Positions 45,740 to 54,964 of a stretch of DNA of 64,000 nucleotides are shown here, one piece after another. A model generated the notes under the pieces. The model saw nothing but the letters and a program-made list of their open reading frames with translations. It was not told the origin of the DNA and made no database searches. The translations under genes and the position numbers were made by a program. This stretch comes from a candidate division KSB1 bacterium (GTDB lineage Bacteria > Zhuqueibacterota > Zhuqueibacteria > Thermofontimicrobiales > Thermofontimicrobiaceae). Within the stretch, counting starts at the first letter, position 1. Every line of letters begins with the position of its first letter. The DNA lies in contig JAPDPQ010000019.1 of NCBI GenBank assembly GCA_034506395.1, positions 1 to 64,000 on the forward strand, written 5' to 3'.

Positions 45740-48493
45740 ATGAAGCAAAACTCTCGATTATGGTCAATCCTAATCATTCTTATAATGACCGGAGCCGTTA
45801 TGGGTGCTTCCACGGCAGCGGCAGCAACCAAGACCGGCACGGCGAAAAATTCATTATGGAAAGCAACCTATCCAGATAACATGTTTGATTTGCGCTACCA
45901 CGATGTCGGCCAGCTCTACCTTCCCATTACAAATTTCGGCATTCATGGTCATGAGGTGAGCACTGGTAGCGCTGGCGGTATTTGGCCGAAGGGTTCTGGG
46001 CAGGCGTATATTTTCGGTGCTGGCATCTGGATCGGCGCAATTAAAAATGGCAAAAAACTGGTATCGGTCGGATATAACCCCAACAGTGGTCAGAGCGAAC
46101 TGGTCCCTGGCTTTGAGCTTGATCCGACCCATAATTATAACTTCAACAATACTGGCGTTCGGGTATTGCTGAGCACCGACTATCCCGATCGGTTTCTGGC
46201 GGAAGGAATGCCCGAATGGCCCTTTGGTTACTATAATCCTGATCCAGATGGCAATCCTGAAACCAATGATGCCGATACCGTGAAAACCTGGGCCGAGGCT
46301 GGCGAGGGTTATAAGCCGGTTACCGTCTCGGTTCAGGACAGTTATGCCTGGTTTAGTGATGTCGATCAAACATATAAATTCGATGCCAGCGCGGACATTT
46401 TAGGAGTTCACGTGATCCAAACTGGGTATGCCTGGAATTACTTTTTCAACCAGGATTTTGTATTTTTATCATACGATATCATCAATGCATCCAATGACGA
46501 GCTGAAGAATATGTATTTGGCGGTGACCTGTGACCCCGATATTGGCGATGCAGGGGATGATATGGTTGGCTTTGATGAATCGCGTAATATGGCCTATGTT
46601 TATGACAATGATGGCAAGGAATCGGGGTGGTCAACCCCGCCCGGCTATCTGGGTTATGTTTTCTTGGAGAGCCCGATTGATCCGAATACGGGACAGCAAT
46701 TGGGCTTAACCGCGTTCCGCATCTTCACCATTGATGTCGACCCGGGGACTGACGTGGAACGCTATGACGTAATCAGCGCCAATGGGACGTTTGATGTGGA
46801 TACCAGCCCAGCCGACAAGCGGTTCAGCATGCCCACTGGGCCATTTACTTTGAAGCCTGGGGAATCCGCTCGCGTTGTAGTGGGAATCATTTGCGCCAAG
46901 GATAAACGATCGTTAGAGATCGCCTGCGATCTTGCTCAGCAGATGTACGATTTGGGGTGGGTGAGCCCAGCACCTCCAGCAGAACCAAAACTGACGCTGA
47001 TCCCTGGACCTGGGAAAGTCACCATTCGATGGGATAATAAAGCTGAAAATTCGATCGACCCGGTCTCTGGTGAGCGCGACTTCGAAGGTTATCGCCTTTA
47101 CAAGAGCCGAACTGGGATCGGCCCGTTGGGCAATTGGAAGGTCGCAGATCCGACCACCGAATGGCAGTTGATCGGCCAGTGGGACTTGGCCGATGGCATC
47201 ACCAAAAATCAGCCAATTAACCCGCTGGATCTATATGATGATGCTCATCCGAATGACAAATATTTGGGCGACGATACCGGTCTGGTGCATGAATATGTGG
47301 ACGAGGATGTGATCGATGGTGTCGAATACCACTATGCCATCACTTCGTACGATCGGGGTAATGAAGCGATCCGTAGCATCGAGTGCGGACTCATTCTGGG
47401 GCAAAATCGAGCCTCGATCCGACCAGGATTTTTCACCATGGGCTATGAGAAGGCAAAAGTATTGAACGTCACCCACGCTGTGAGCAGCGGCACAACTGCT
47501 GCGCCACCGAAAGTCGCCATCGTTCCCACTCTGATGGACCAAGTCATCGATGCACGCTATGAGATCAGCTTCAGCTATGTGGGAACCACCAAAACCTTCA
47601 CGGTCACAAATCTGAACGATAACTCGATTGTTGTTGATAAATCGACTCAGCTCACCGGTGATACCTACTTTAACGGTGTTGTCCTCACGCTCAATGACGT
47701 CCCTGCTGGGAATTTTGTCTCTGGCGGATGGGTTGGTACACCGAATACGAATTGGGAAATCGTTAATATTAAACCGATCGTGAAAGTGCCCCATGATTAT
47801 GAAATCCGCTTCACCCAGGAAGGCACAGCATCGTTGCCAGCGCAACTTGTTCTGCCCTTTGAGGTCTGGCGAATTGATCTGGATGGCGCATATAGAGCAA
47901 AGAGCCTGTTCTTCCAGGATAATCCCAGCGATCCAGCCGATAAAAAAGGCAAGCTCAGCAATGGCGATATCATTAAAGTGATGGAGGATTATGTGGATTA
48001 CATCACTGGGGCTAAAAAAACGGGTTTTACGTTCCAGTTTGAAGTCCGTATTCCCGAAGCGGCAGTCGACCCCGTTCCTGGCACTGTGTTTAAATTTATG
48101 CTATCCAAACCGTACAGTCCCAAAGATAAATATCAATTCGAGACCGTAGCCGAAAAGATCAATCCCAAGAAGGAACAGTTGAAAAATATTAAGGTCGTGC
48201 CTAACCCCTATATCGTGCGCAACACTTGGGAGCGCAGCGGCGATTATGCTCGTTTGATGTTCATCAATCTTCCCGAGGAATACGTAATTCGAATTTACAC
48301 CCTCTCGGGAGACCATGTGCGCACCATCGATTCGAAGACCGCTGCAGCGGATAATCTGGAGACTGGCCCAGGGTGGGTCTTTTGGAATCTTTTGACCCAT
48401 AACGACCAAAAGGTTGTCCCCGGTGTTTACCTATTCCATATTGAAGCTCCTGGAATTGGGGATCACATTGGGAAGTTTGCGATTGTCAGGTAA
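45740..48493 (+). CDS. Large secreted protein with FlgD-like C-terminal sorting domain
   Basis: 917 residues, function unknown. Signal peptide MKQNSRLWSILIILIMTGAV then an Ala-rich cleavage region. The N-terminal half (to about 410) is aromatic and beta-rich with no recognised family. Around 420-520 a fibronectin type III-like module (GKVTIRWDNKAENS, FEGYRLYKSRTGIG) appears. The C-terminus, KVVPNPYIVRNTW to IGKFAIVR, is a FlgD-like domain as in type IX cargo. GGAGGTGAG precedes ATG. Starts 69 nt after the receptor gene and ends 58 nt before the PorV-like gene, so one operon. It may be the surface partner of the receptor. Confidence 0.82.
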   Translation: MKQNSRLWSILIILIMTGAVMGASTAAAATKTGTAKNSLWKATYPDNMFDLRYHDVGQLYLPITNFGIHGHEVSTGSAGGIWPKGSGQAYIFGAGIWIGAIKNGKKLVSVGYNPNSGQSELVPGFELDPTHNYNFNNTGVRVLLSTDYPDRFLAEGMPEWPFGYYNPDPDGNPETNDADTVKTWAEAGEGYKPVTVSVQDSYAWFSDVDQTYKFDASADILGVHVIQTGYAWNYFFNQDFVFLSYDIINASNDELKNMYLAVTCDPDIGDAGDDMVGFDESRNMAYVYDNDGKESGWSTPPGYLGYVFLESPIDPNTGQQLGLTAFRIFTIDVDPGTDVERYDVISANGTFDVDTSPADKRFSMPTGPFTLKPGESARVVVGIICAKDKRSLEIACDLAQQMYDLGWVSPAPPAEPKLTLIPGPGKVTIRWDNKAENSIDPVSGERDFEGYRLYKSRTGIGPLGNWKVADPTTEWQLIGQWDLADGITKNQPINPLDLYDDAHPNDKYLGDDTGLVHEYVDEDVIDGVEYHYAITSYDRGNEAIRSIECGLILGQNRASIRPGFFTMGYEKAKVLNVTHAVSSGTTAAPPKVAIVPTLMDQVIDARYEISFSYVGTTKTFTVTNLNDNSIVVDKSTQLTGDTYFNGVVLTLNDVPAGNFVSGGWVGTPNTNWEIVNIKPIVKVPHDYEIRFTQEGTASLPAQLVLPFEVWRIDLDGAYRAKSLFFQDNPSDPADKKGKLSNGDIIKVMEDYVDYITGAKKTGFTFQFEVRIPEAAVDPVPGTVFKFMLSKPYSPKDKYQFETVAEKINPKKEQLKNIKVVPNPYIVRNTWERSGDYARLMFINLPEEYVIRIYTLSGDHVRTIDSKTAAADNLETGPGWVFWNLLTHNDQKVVPGVYLFHIEAPGIGDHIGKFAIVR

Positions 48494-48551
48494 CCCTGGC
48501 GTGACGCCATGATTGGATGAATAGCTCGATTATCGAGGAGGATACAAAAAT

Positions 48552-49565
48552 ATGAGAAAAATAATCGTGATGATATTGGCCATCAGCCTGATAGGTTCTG
48601 GACTGTTGCAGGCGCAATTTTCAAAGCGAGGCACTTCCGGAGCTCAGTTTTTAAAGCTGGGCGTTGGTGCCAGGGCTCAAGCAATGGGTGGCGCCTTCAC
48701 CGCGTTAGCCAACGACGCGTCGGCGCTGTATTGGAATCCAGCGGGCATCGCTCGAATCCCAAACAATGAATTGATCTTCGCCTATACCGATTGGATTGCA
48801 GATATCAATCATGCCTATTTTGGCTTCGTTTATAACGCAGGCCAAATTGGCAGTTTTGGGGTGAGCTTGACCTCCGTCTCCATGGGACAAATGGAAATCA
48901 CCACGCCAGAAGAACCTCAAGGAACAGGCAATTTTTTCAATGCCTCTGACCTCGCTTTCGGAATAACCTATGCTCGGAACATGACCGATCGGTTCTCTTT
49001 CGGAATTCAACTGAAATTGATCTCTGAGTCGATCTGGGATATGAACGCCTTCGGTTGGGCCTTCGATATCGGGACAATGTACGACGTAGGTTTGGGAGGC
49101 TTGAAATTGGCGATGAACATGGCCAACTTCGGGCCAGAGCTGCATTTCACCGGTGCTGGGCTGCTCACCCAGTTCAATAAGTTCCCAGAAGCCGGGAATG
49201 TCGCCCCAGTGAACGTCTATTATGACACCGATCAATATCCACTGCCGATGACATTTCGGCTGGCCCTCGGCTATGCTTGGGATCCTTTCGGAGATCAGGT
49301 GAATGTGACCGAATGCGTCGAGTTCGTCAAAACCAATGACCGCGCCGAAGCTTTGATCGTCGGAGCCGAAACTTCATTGATGGACCTGTTCTTCGTCCGT
49401 CTCGGGCTAAATGCAACACCTGATGACGAAAGCGAAGAAGGGCTATCGGCAGGAGCTGGCCTTCGATTGAATCTTGGCTCTTATAAAGGCACATTTGATT
49501 ATGCATTCACCGATTTCGGCCGGCTACAAGGCATCCATCGTTTCTCGATCGGACTTTCGTTCTGA
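48552..49565 (+). CDS. PorV/PorQ family outer membrane protein
   Basis: 337 residues. Signal peptide to about 22 (ending LLQAQF), then the family start GAQFLKLGVGARAQAMGGAF and NDASALYWNPAGIARI. The rest is an amphipathic FadL-like barrel ending in RFSIGLSF. PorV works in the type IX secretion attachment complex, receiving cargo with C-terminal sorting domains; other family members are porin-like. Its position directly after a gene for such a cargo supports the first role. GAGGA precedes ATG. Last gene of the operon, closed by a hairpin. Confidence 0.85.
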   Translation: MRKIIVMILAISLIGSGLLQAQFSKRGTSGAQFLKLGVGARAQAMGGAFTALANDASALYWNPAGIARIPNNELIFAYTDWIADINHAYFGFVYNAGQIGSFGVSLTSVSMGQMEITTPEEPQGTGNFFNASDLAFGITYARNMTDRFSFGIQLKLISESIWDMNAFGWAFDIGTMYDVGLGGLKLAMNMANFGPELHFTGAGLLTQFNKFPEAGNVAPVNVYYDTDQYPLPMTFRLALGYAWDPFGDQVNVTECVEFVKTNDRAEALIVGAETSLMDLFFVRLGLNATPDDESEEGLSAGAGLRLNLGSYKGTFDYAFTDFGRLQGIHRFSIGLSF

Positions 49566-49575
49566 TCAAAATTCC

Positions 49576-49614
49576 AGAAGGGTTACCAAATTTTTTACAT
49601 TTGGTAACCCTTCT
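49576..49614. terminator. Hairpin between convergent genes, probable two-way terminator
   Basis: AGAAGGGTTACCAAA and TTTGGTAACCCTTCT make a stem of about 14 bp. It follows the PorV-like stop codon by 11 nt and overlaps the 3' end of the radical SAM gene. The T run is short (TTCTCTCTC), so efficiency is uncertain. Confidence 0.6.
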
Positions 49615-51283
49615 CTCTCAATTCCTGCCATTTTCGAAATATGTTGCTCTTGCTAAACCCAGCCAAGAATCGTTCGATTAAAACTTGATTCACTTCATAG
49701 TTCAACCACTCGTATTCATATCGCCTTCCCATTCCTTTACGCAGCACCAGACCCCTCAATCGAAACCGCGAGAGCAACTCATCGAGCAACAACCGACCGA
49801 TCTCATCGGGCTTGAGCTTTCGCTCAGCTATCAGCAGACCACCCGCATAGCGGAATCCATGGGCAGCTAAATCAGCATGATCGATCGAGCCACCAGAACC
49901 GAGCCAATGCTTGAGGAAATTGACCGCTCGGATCAATCGAAATAGCGTGACCAAATCGGTTCGAGAAAAATGTTCAGTTTCAACCGGGAGCGCGGTCGAG
50001 CGATATAGCAGCAAATCAACTCCAGAAATATAGCCTTTCCTCACGCAGTTCTCAAATGTCAGAGCCCCAGGTGGCGGATAGAAAATGCTGGGACCGATTA
50101 CCACCGGAAGATCGGCTAAAAACAGAATATCCGCCAACATCTGATCCAGCGTATCCTCTGGCAGGCCAAGGATCAAATAGGCGACGACCTTCAATCCATA
50201 GTGTTGTGCCCAAAAAACCACTTTGGAAAAATGCTGATATGATTGGTGTCGCGTGATCTCCTGCTGGACCTTGGGGCTGCCGCTCACCAGCGGGATATTG
50301 AGCCATTCAAATCCCGCAGCTTTCATGATTCGGACCAGATCCTCATCCAACGAATCGGCCAGCACCCCATTCATCGCTGACAGTTTGAGCGGATAGCCGG
50401 AAAAGCGATCGATTACCTTCTGAAACAACTGCTTCGCCCGCTCGCGATCGGCAGTCAGATGGTCATCTTCGAAGTCAAAGTGGCGAATGCCGTTTTTTAT
50501 TCCCAATTCTATCTCATCGAGCACCCGATCAACCGAGCGAAATCGGACCCTTTTGCCCATCACTTTGGCGATCGAGCAGAAATTGCAATTTTTAGGGCAG
50601 CCGCGCGAAGTAATCAACATCGCCATCTTCTCGTTCTGGGTTAGCACGGGAAGATCATCAAGATTTTCAATATAAGTTCGGATAGGATTGACGAAAATCT
50701 TCCCATCATCCTTATACGCCAAACCATCAATGGCTTTCAATGCACCTGGGTTATTACTGATCAGGGCTGCGATCAGCTTGAGCACTCGCTCTTCTCCTTC
50801 GCCAAGGATTGCAAAATCGAAATAGCCTGATTTCAACACCTCGATTGGCGCGGCTGTGACATGATGCCCCCCAGCTACAATAGGAACCTCAGGAAAAACC
50901 GCCTTGCACAATCGCGCCGTCTCTAATGCGGTATTAAAATAAGGGGTGAAATTGCAGGAAATCCCCACCAGATCAGGCTGATAATCGCGAATCCGCTGAG
51001 CAATCTGATCAAAATTTAGACCGAAATGCCGATAATGAGTGAACAGCTTAAAGGGACTCAGGTCATTGGGATGGTAATAAGATTTCAGATGAGCGAGTGG
51101 TTTAGGAACAGGAATGGTGTGCTTTTGAGGGCTGGCTAAGCAATCCAGCAGATGAGTCTCAAAGCCGGCCCGATCGAGCATCGCCTGAATATATTTTAAC
51201 CCGAGCGGTTGCTGCCGAATCTCCGTTTGATAGAAATCCTGAATCGGCGGATTGATAAGTAGGATTTTCTTGATCGGATCCAT
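49595..51283 (-). CDS. B12-binding domain radical SAM protein
   Basis: 562 residues. The N-terminal region (PIKKILLINPPIQDFY, then GISCNFTPYF) is a cobalamin-binding Rossmann domain, though the usual DxHxxG motif is not clear. The radical SAM core has C-x3-C-x2-C in TSRGCPKNCNFCSIA for the 4Fe-4S cluster, followed by FDFEDDHLTADR. Reaction unknown; relatives methylate or rearrange unactivated carbons. I start it at ATG 51283, since the longer frame opens with TTG inside the upstream gene. It lies 22 nt after the GH38 mannosidase and is probably co-transcribed with it. Its stop is inside the hairpin shared with the PorV-like gene. Confidence 0.85.
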   Translation of the reverse strand: MDPIKKILLINPPIQDFYQTEIRQQPLGLKYIQAMLDRAGFETHLLDCLASPQKHTIPVPKPLAHLKSYYHPNDLSPFKLFTHYRHFGLNFDQIAQRIRDYQPDLVGISCNFTPYFNTALETARLCKAVFPEVPIVAGGHHVTAAPIEVLKSGYFDFAILGEGEERVLKLIAALISNNPGALKAIDGLAYKDDGKIFVNPIRTYIENLDDLPVLTQNEKMAMLITSRGCPKNCNFCSIAKVMGKRVRFRSVDRVLDEIELGIKNGIRHFDFEDDHLTADRERAKQLFQKVIDRFSGYPLKLSAMNGVLADSLDEDLVRIMKAAGFEWLNIPLVSGSPKVQQEITRHQSYQHFSKVVFWAQHYGLKVVAYLILGLPEDTLDQMLADILFLADLPVVIGPSIFYPPPGALTFENCVRKGYISGVDLLLYRSTALPVETEHFSRTDLVTLFRLIRAVNFLKHWLGSGGSIDHADLAAHGFRYAGGLLIAERKLKPDEIGRLLLDELLSRFRLRGLVLRKGMGRRYEYEWLNYEVNQVLIERFLAGFSKSNIFRKWQELREKGYQM

Positions 51284-51305
51284 ACCAAAGTTGCTCTGAA
51301 CTGAA

Positions 51306-54300
51306 TTACACCGGCACAAAGTTATGTCGACGGGGCCATTGGATCTTCTCTCGAATCAATCGGAACGTCCGGATCTGGTACGGAGCAATTTCGATTTCAA
51401 AGCCATTCTCGGAAAGCTCAATTTGAGATGTTGCTAAATCTCGCTCCAGCAGATCCGTTTCATTCGCTTGGCTGATACTAAAAGCGAACTTAAATTTCGC
51501 CTTCGTTGCTTTGCCATGCGTCTCGTAGCAGCGCAGGATCAGGGAATCGTCATCCTCAGATTGTTTAAGCGCCGTAATGATAATGTTCTCTGCCGAACAT
51601 TGGATAAACGAATGCTCCAGCGGCAATGTGCCTGGGTGCCGATCTGTCATTGCCGCAAGCAATGGCTGATTCAATTCATAACCAGCACGCAGCGAATTGG
51701 CTGAGCGCCATTCGCCTGTGTGAGGCAGCAATGCGTATTTGAAATGATGGACGCCTTTATCTGGGATTGGGTCTGGCTCGTAAGAGCAGCGCAGCAGCGA
51801 TAGCCGTATCTCGGTCTGATTGACATCGCAGCCGTATTTGCAATCGTTCAGTAAGCTCACCCCGTGTTCGGCATCGCTCAGATCCAGCCATTTTTGTGTA
51901 GGATATTCATGACCATTGGTTGGCCGTTCAATGGTCCCAAATGGCAGTTCAAAGTGGGCGCGGCTATTGGACGTCAGATTCAGTGGAAATGTGGCTTTCA
52001 AAAATAAGTTCCCCGTTTGTCTACTACCGACCTCCTGCCAATCTACAGTGCTGGGAAATTCGATCCGCGCCAATTTGCTGTAAATCGCCACACGCTGGAT
52101 AAAAGTTGACTGTCGAAATCGGTGCACAATCTGAATCAGATACCGAATCGGCCCCCGCTCCAGAATTTCGATCCTGTCTGGCCGAGTCAACTCGATCGTC
52201 TCAGCGATCGGCCCAATCACCCAGGCGGACATGTCATGCGGTTGTTCCTGCAATAATTGAAACCGATTGGCTCTGCTTCCTGGGCGAATAAACTCCTTCC
52301 CATCGATTTTTAAAATAACGCTCGAAAGCTGGCCAGACTGCTCATCCAGCGCAATGCGATAATGCTGATTTTCGATGAGAACGTTATTATGGATGATTAG
52401 ATCCGTTTTATAGCTCGGTTCATGGTCTATTCTGCGCCATCCGTAGGTCTTATATCCCATGGAAGGAACCGTATCGGCAATAAAAATCACTGTTGCGCCA
52501 TCACACTGACGCTCAATTACTTGGCTCGGAACAATCTGACCATCTCGATTCAAGATTTCTGGCCATTCATTGGATAAAATCGGGAGCATGACACTCACTA
52601 CATCCGTCCGTTCCCAATTGCTTGGATTAAAAACGACTATGGGGGATGATTCGCTCTTTTCTGTATCGATCTGATTGGCGATCGTTGCGAGGCTCAATTG
52701 TAACGCCTGCTGGCCCGCCCGAAGAAACCCATCGGTGATCGGGATTGCTTCCTGATAAGTAGCATGAATCGCTGACCCAGGCAGAATATCATGAAATTGA
52801 TTGAAGCAAGCGCGCTCCCAGCCCTCATCGAGAATGAATTTGGGATAAGGTAGTTCAAAAGGCAACGCCATGCTAGCATAGAATTCTAACAACGGGAACA
52901 GATTTTCACACCGGCGATTGCGCAGTTTGATATCGGCATGGGTTGTATAACAGCCCTCAAAGATGAATTGCAACTCATCTTTGACCACTGGGAGATTGGG
53001 ATATTTGGCAGCCACCGTGTCAAAATAGTTTTCAACGGTATTGAATTTGATTGATGGAAGATGTGGATTGGCCCCGATAGCTAGCCCTCGCTCGATGTCG
53101 CGGGCCGTTGGACCGCCTCCATGATCGCCAACGCCGTAGACGTGCACATAATCCCGGATCCCCTGCTTTCGAAACAGTTCAAAACCATAATTCGGAGTGT
53201 CATACCCAATCGAACCGTTGTAATTGGGTGTGGTAGCTGCCAGCACCCGCGAGCCATCCGGCCCTTCCCACCAAAATACATGGGGATTATCTTTGCCGCA
53301 ACGCATGAAGTAATAATATTTCACACCACATTTCTTGAGAATCTGGGGCATGGTCCACACGTGCCCAAACAGGTCGGGTTGCCAACAGACCTTCGGCTCT
53401 ACACCGAAGTGTTTCTTTAAGAACCGATTGGCCAAAAGGAATTGCCTGACCAGCGATTCCCCTCCAGCCATATTTTCATCTCCCTCAACCCACATGGCCG
53501 CGGTGATCTCCCATTGACCCTTGTGCACAAAGTTCCGAATCCGTTCGAATAAATCGGGGCGCGTCTTCATGACCGCTTTATAGATGGATACTTGGCTCTG
53601 CGAAAAGGTGAAAAACCGATATTTCTCCATCAGCTTGGTCATCGTCTCGAAATCGCGCTGACAAATCGCCACAGTTTCGTTCCAAACCCAGAGCCAGTTC
53701 ATATCGATATGCGCATGGCCGATGAAGTGAATCGTGAAGTTTTTCACCTGCTTGAGGATCGGGGCCAGAATCTTGCCCACCTCAGTCAAAGATTTATTGA
53801 AGCCTTCATCATCATTTTCGATATACTTTGTGACGTTCAGTGCCTTCTTTGCTTGTTCAATGAGCTGGCGCCAGCCTTCAGTTTTCTCAACCTGCAAATT
53901 TAGCAACTTCTCTGCTATTTGTATCTCTGGGGAGATCCGAGTTGGCTCGATATGCTGGAGTTTCACCCTTCTGAAATCATCCCAATAAATGGCTTTGACC
54001 ACCTCATTAAAAAATGCCAAGCTCATTTTTACCGTTATTATTTTTGGGTCACCCTCTCGATAAAAAGAGTGGATAACTTCGCCGTTACGTGTGATGCAAA
54101 TATTTTTGAAACAAGCAATGTAAGTTCCAGCTACTGGCGAGACAACCGCGACCTGGACGCTTTCCACAGTTTCGCCCACCAGATTGGTCAACGCCATTTT
54201 GCGGTGATACCAGGTATCCACTGCATCGTAAAGGTTGGTCATCGGATGAGACCACATATCATGCTGGTCGAATACCATAGAATCCCGCATCGCTCGACCA

Positions 54301-54491
54301 GAGAGGAAATGCACATCCACTCCCGCCTGGCTGAGCGGCGAGCTGAGATCGATGTAAATATCGTACTCGAGAAAATCTCCGGGTTGAATTGTAATGGGAT
54401 CATTGGCAATGGTAACGTAGCTATAACCTAGGGGATGACCATTGGTCTCGGTTTTAAAGAAAAGCACATTAGGTAGATTCGGCTGGCTCAC
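51306..54491 (-). CDS. Alpha-mannosidase, GH38 (no signal peptide)
   Basis: About 1062 residues. Retaining zinc-dependent enzyme releasing alpha-mannose. The N-terminal catalytic barrel has GHAHIDMNWLWVWNET (zinc His and Asp), nucleophile Asp in WQPDLFGHVWTMPQ and GVGDHGGGPTARD; middle and C-terminal beta domains follow (ELPFGTIERPTNGHEYPTQK). No signal peptide, so probably cytoplasmic. I prefer GTG 54491, with AAAGGG upstream, because the earlier ATG 54548 lies in a family C repeat; that start would add 19 residues. A paralogue with a signal peptide lies 2.8 kb away. The radical SAM gene follows closely. Confidence 0.9.
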   Translation of the reverse strand: MSQPNLPNVLFFKTETNGHPLGYSYVTIANDPITIQPGDFLEYDIYIDLSSPLSQAGVDVHFLSGRAMRDSMVFDQHDMWSHPMTNLYDAVDTWYHRKMALTNLVGETVESVQVAVVSPVAGTYIACFKNICITRNGEVIHSFYREGDPKIITVKMSLAFFNEVVKAIYWDDFRRVKLQHIEPTRISPEIQIAEKLLNLQVEKTEGWRQLIEQAKKALNVTKYIENDDEGFNKSLTEVGKILAPILKQVKNFTIHFIGHAHIDMNWLWVWNETVAICQRDFETMTKLMEKYRFFTFSQSQVSIYKAVMKTRPDLFERIRNFVHKGQWEITAAMWVEGDENMAGGESLVRQFLLANRFLKKHFGVEPKVCWQPDLFGHVWTMPQILKKCGVKYYYFMRCGKDNPHVFWWEGPDGSRVLAATTPNYNGSIGYDTPNYGFELFRKQGIRDYVHVYGVGDHGGGPTARDIERGLAIGANPHLPSIKFNTVENYFDTVAAKYPNLPVVKDELQFIFEGCYTTHADIKLRNRRCENLFPLLEFYASMALPFELPYPKFILDEGWERACFNQFHDILPGSAIHATYQEAIPITDGFLRAGQQALQLSLATIANQIDTEKSESSPIVVFNPSNWERTDVVSVMLPILSNEWPEILNRDGQIVPSQVIERQCDGATVIFIADTVPSMGYKTYGWRRIDHEPSYKTDLIIHNNVLIENQHYRIALDEQSGQLSSVILKIDGKEFIRPGSRANRFQLLQEQPHDMSAWVIGPIAETIELTRPDRIEILERGPIRYLIQIVHRFRQSTFIQRVAIYSKLARIEFPSTVDWQEVGSRQTGNLFLKATFPLNLTSNSRAHFELPFGTIERPTNGHEYPTQKWLDLSDAEHGVSLLNDCKYGCDVNQTEIRLSLLRCSYEPDPIPDKGVHHFKYALLPHTGEWRSANSLRAGYELNQPLLAAMTDRHPGTLPLEHSFIQCSAENIIITALKQSEDDDSLILRCYETHGKATKAKFKFAFSISQANETDLLERDLATSQIELSENGFEIEIAPYQIRTFRLIREKIQWPRRHNFVPV

Positions 54492-54542
54492 GCTGGTGTC
54501 CCTTTGTTTAATTTTTCGTTCGATTTCTGCAACACAAATCAG

Positions 54543-54940
54543 TGTCATTCCGAGCAAAGCGAGGAATCTTACAATTCACCAAGCACCTAAATCGCTTCAC
54601 TTCTTCCTCTGAGGGCTTCAGAATGCCGTAGAACTTTCAATACGGAAAACTTTATTTAAAAAAATTTTTTCCACATGTATTGAAAATTTGATACGAAATG
54701 TCTCCAGAATTTCTTGAGATCATGTGGCACTCTCTCGCTCACGAAAATAATTGGCAGGAAAAATACACAAATTTGCAATCAGAATCAAGCGAAAATTCGA
54801 GGGAAAATGGGGCAGGCGCGATGCACTCCCACAGAAAAGAAATCCCACAGAAATGACGAAACCTGCTATTAATGAGAAATCTAGTCATGATATGTTTTAT
54901 TCGGGCATTGCTCAATTCTGTGGGATTACAATTCCGTGCG
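54543..54940. repeat. Intergenic repeats of families C and A
   Basis: About 54543-54632 is a decayed family C element (GTCATTCCGAGCAAAGCG at the left). About 54827-54932 holds CCCACAGAAAAG, CCCACAGAAATGA and the inverse ATTCTGTGGGA, a family A copy. Short open frames across them are not supported. Confidence 0.55.
54760..54788 (-). promoter_or_regulatory. Candidate promoter for GH38 / radical SAM
   Basis: Minus strand TTGATT, 17 nt, TATTTT, about 265 nt before the chosen start codon. Confidence 0.35.
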
Positions 54941-54964
54941 ACAAGAGATCTGTATTTCAAGGGA

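Noticed and set aside
47231..47845. Minus-strand open frame inside the secreted sorting-domain gene
   Set aside because: Reverse-frame shadow with no start signal or family likeness.
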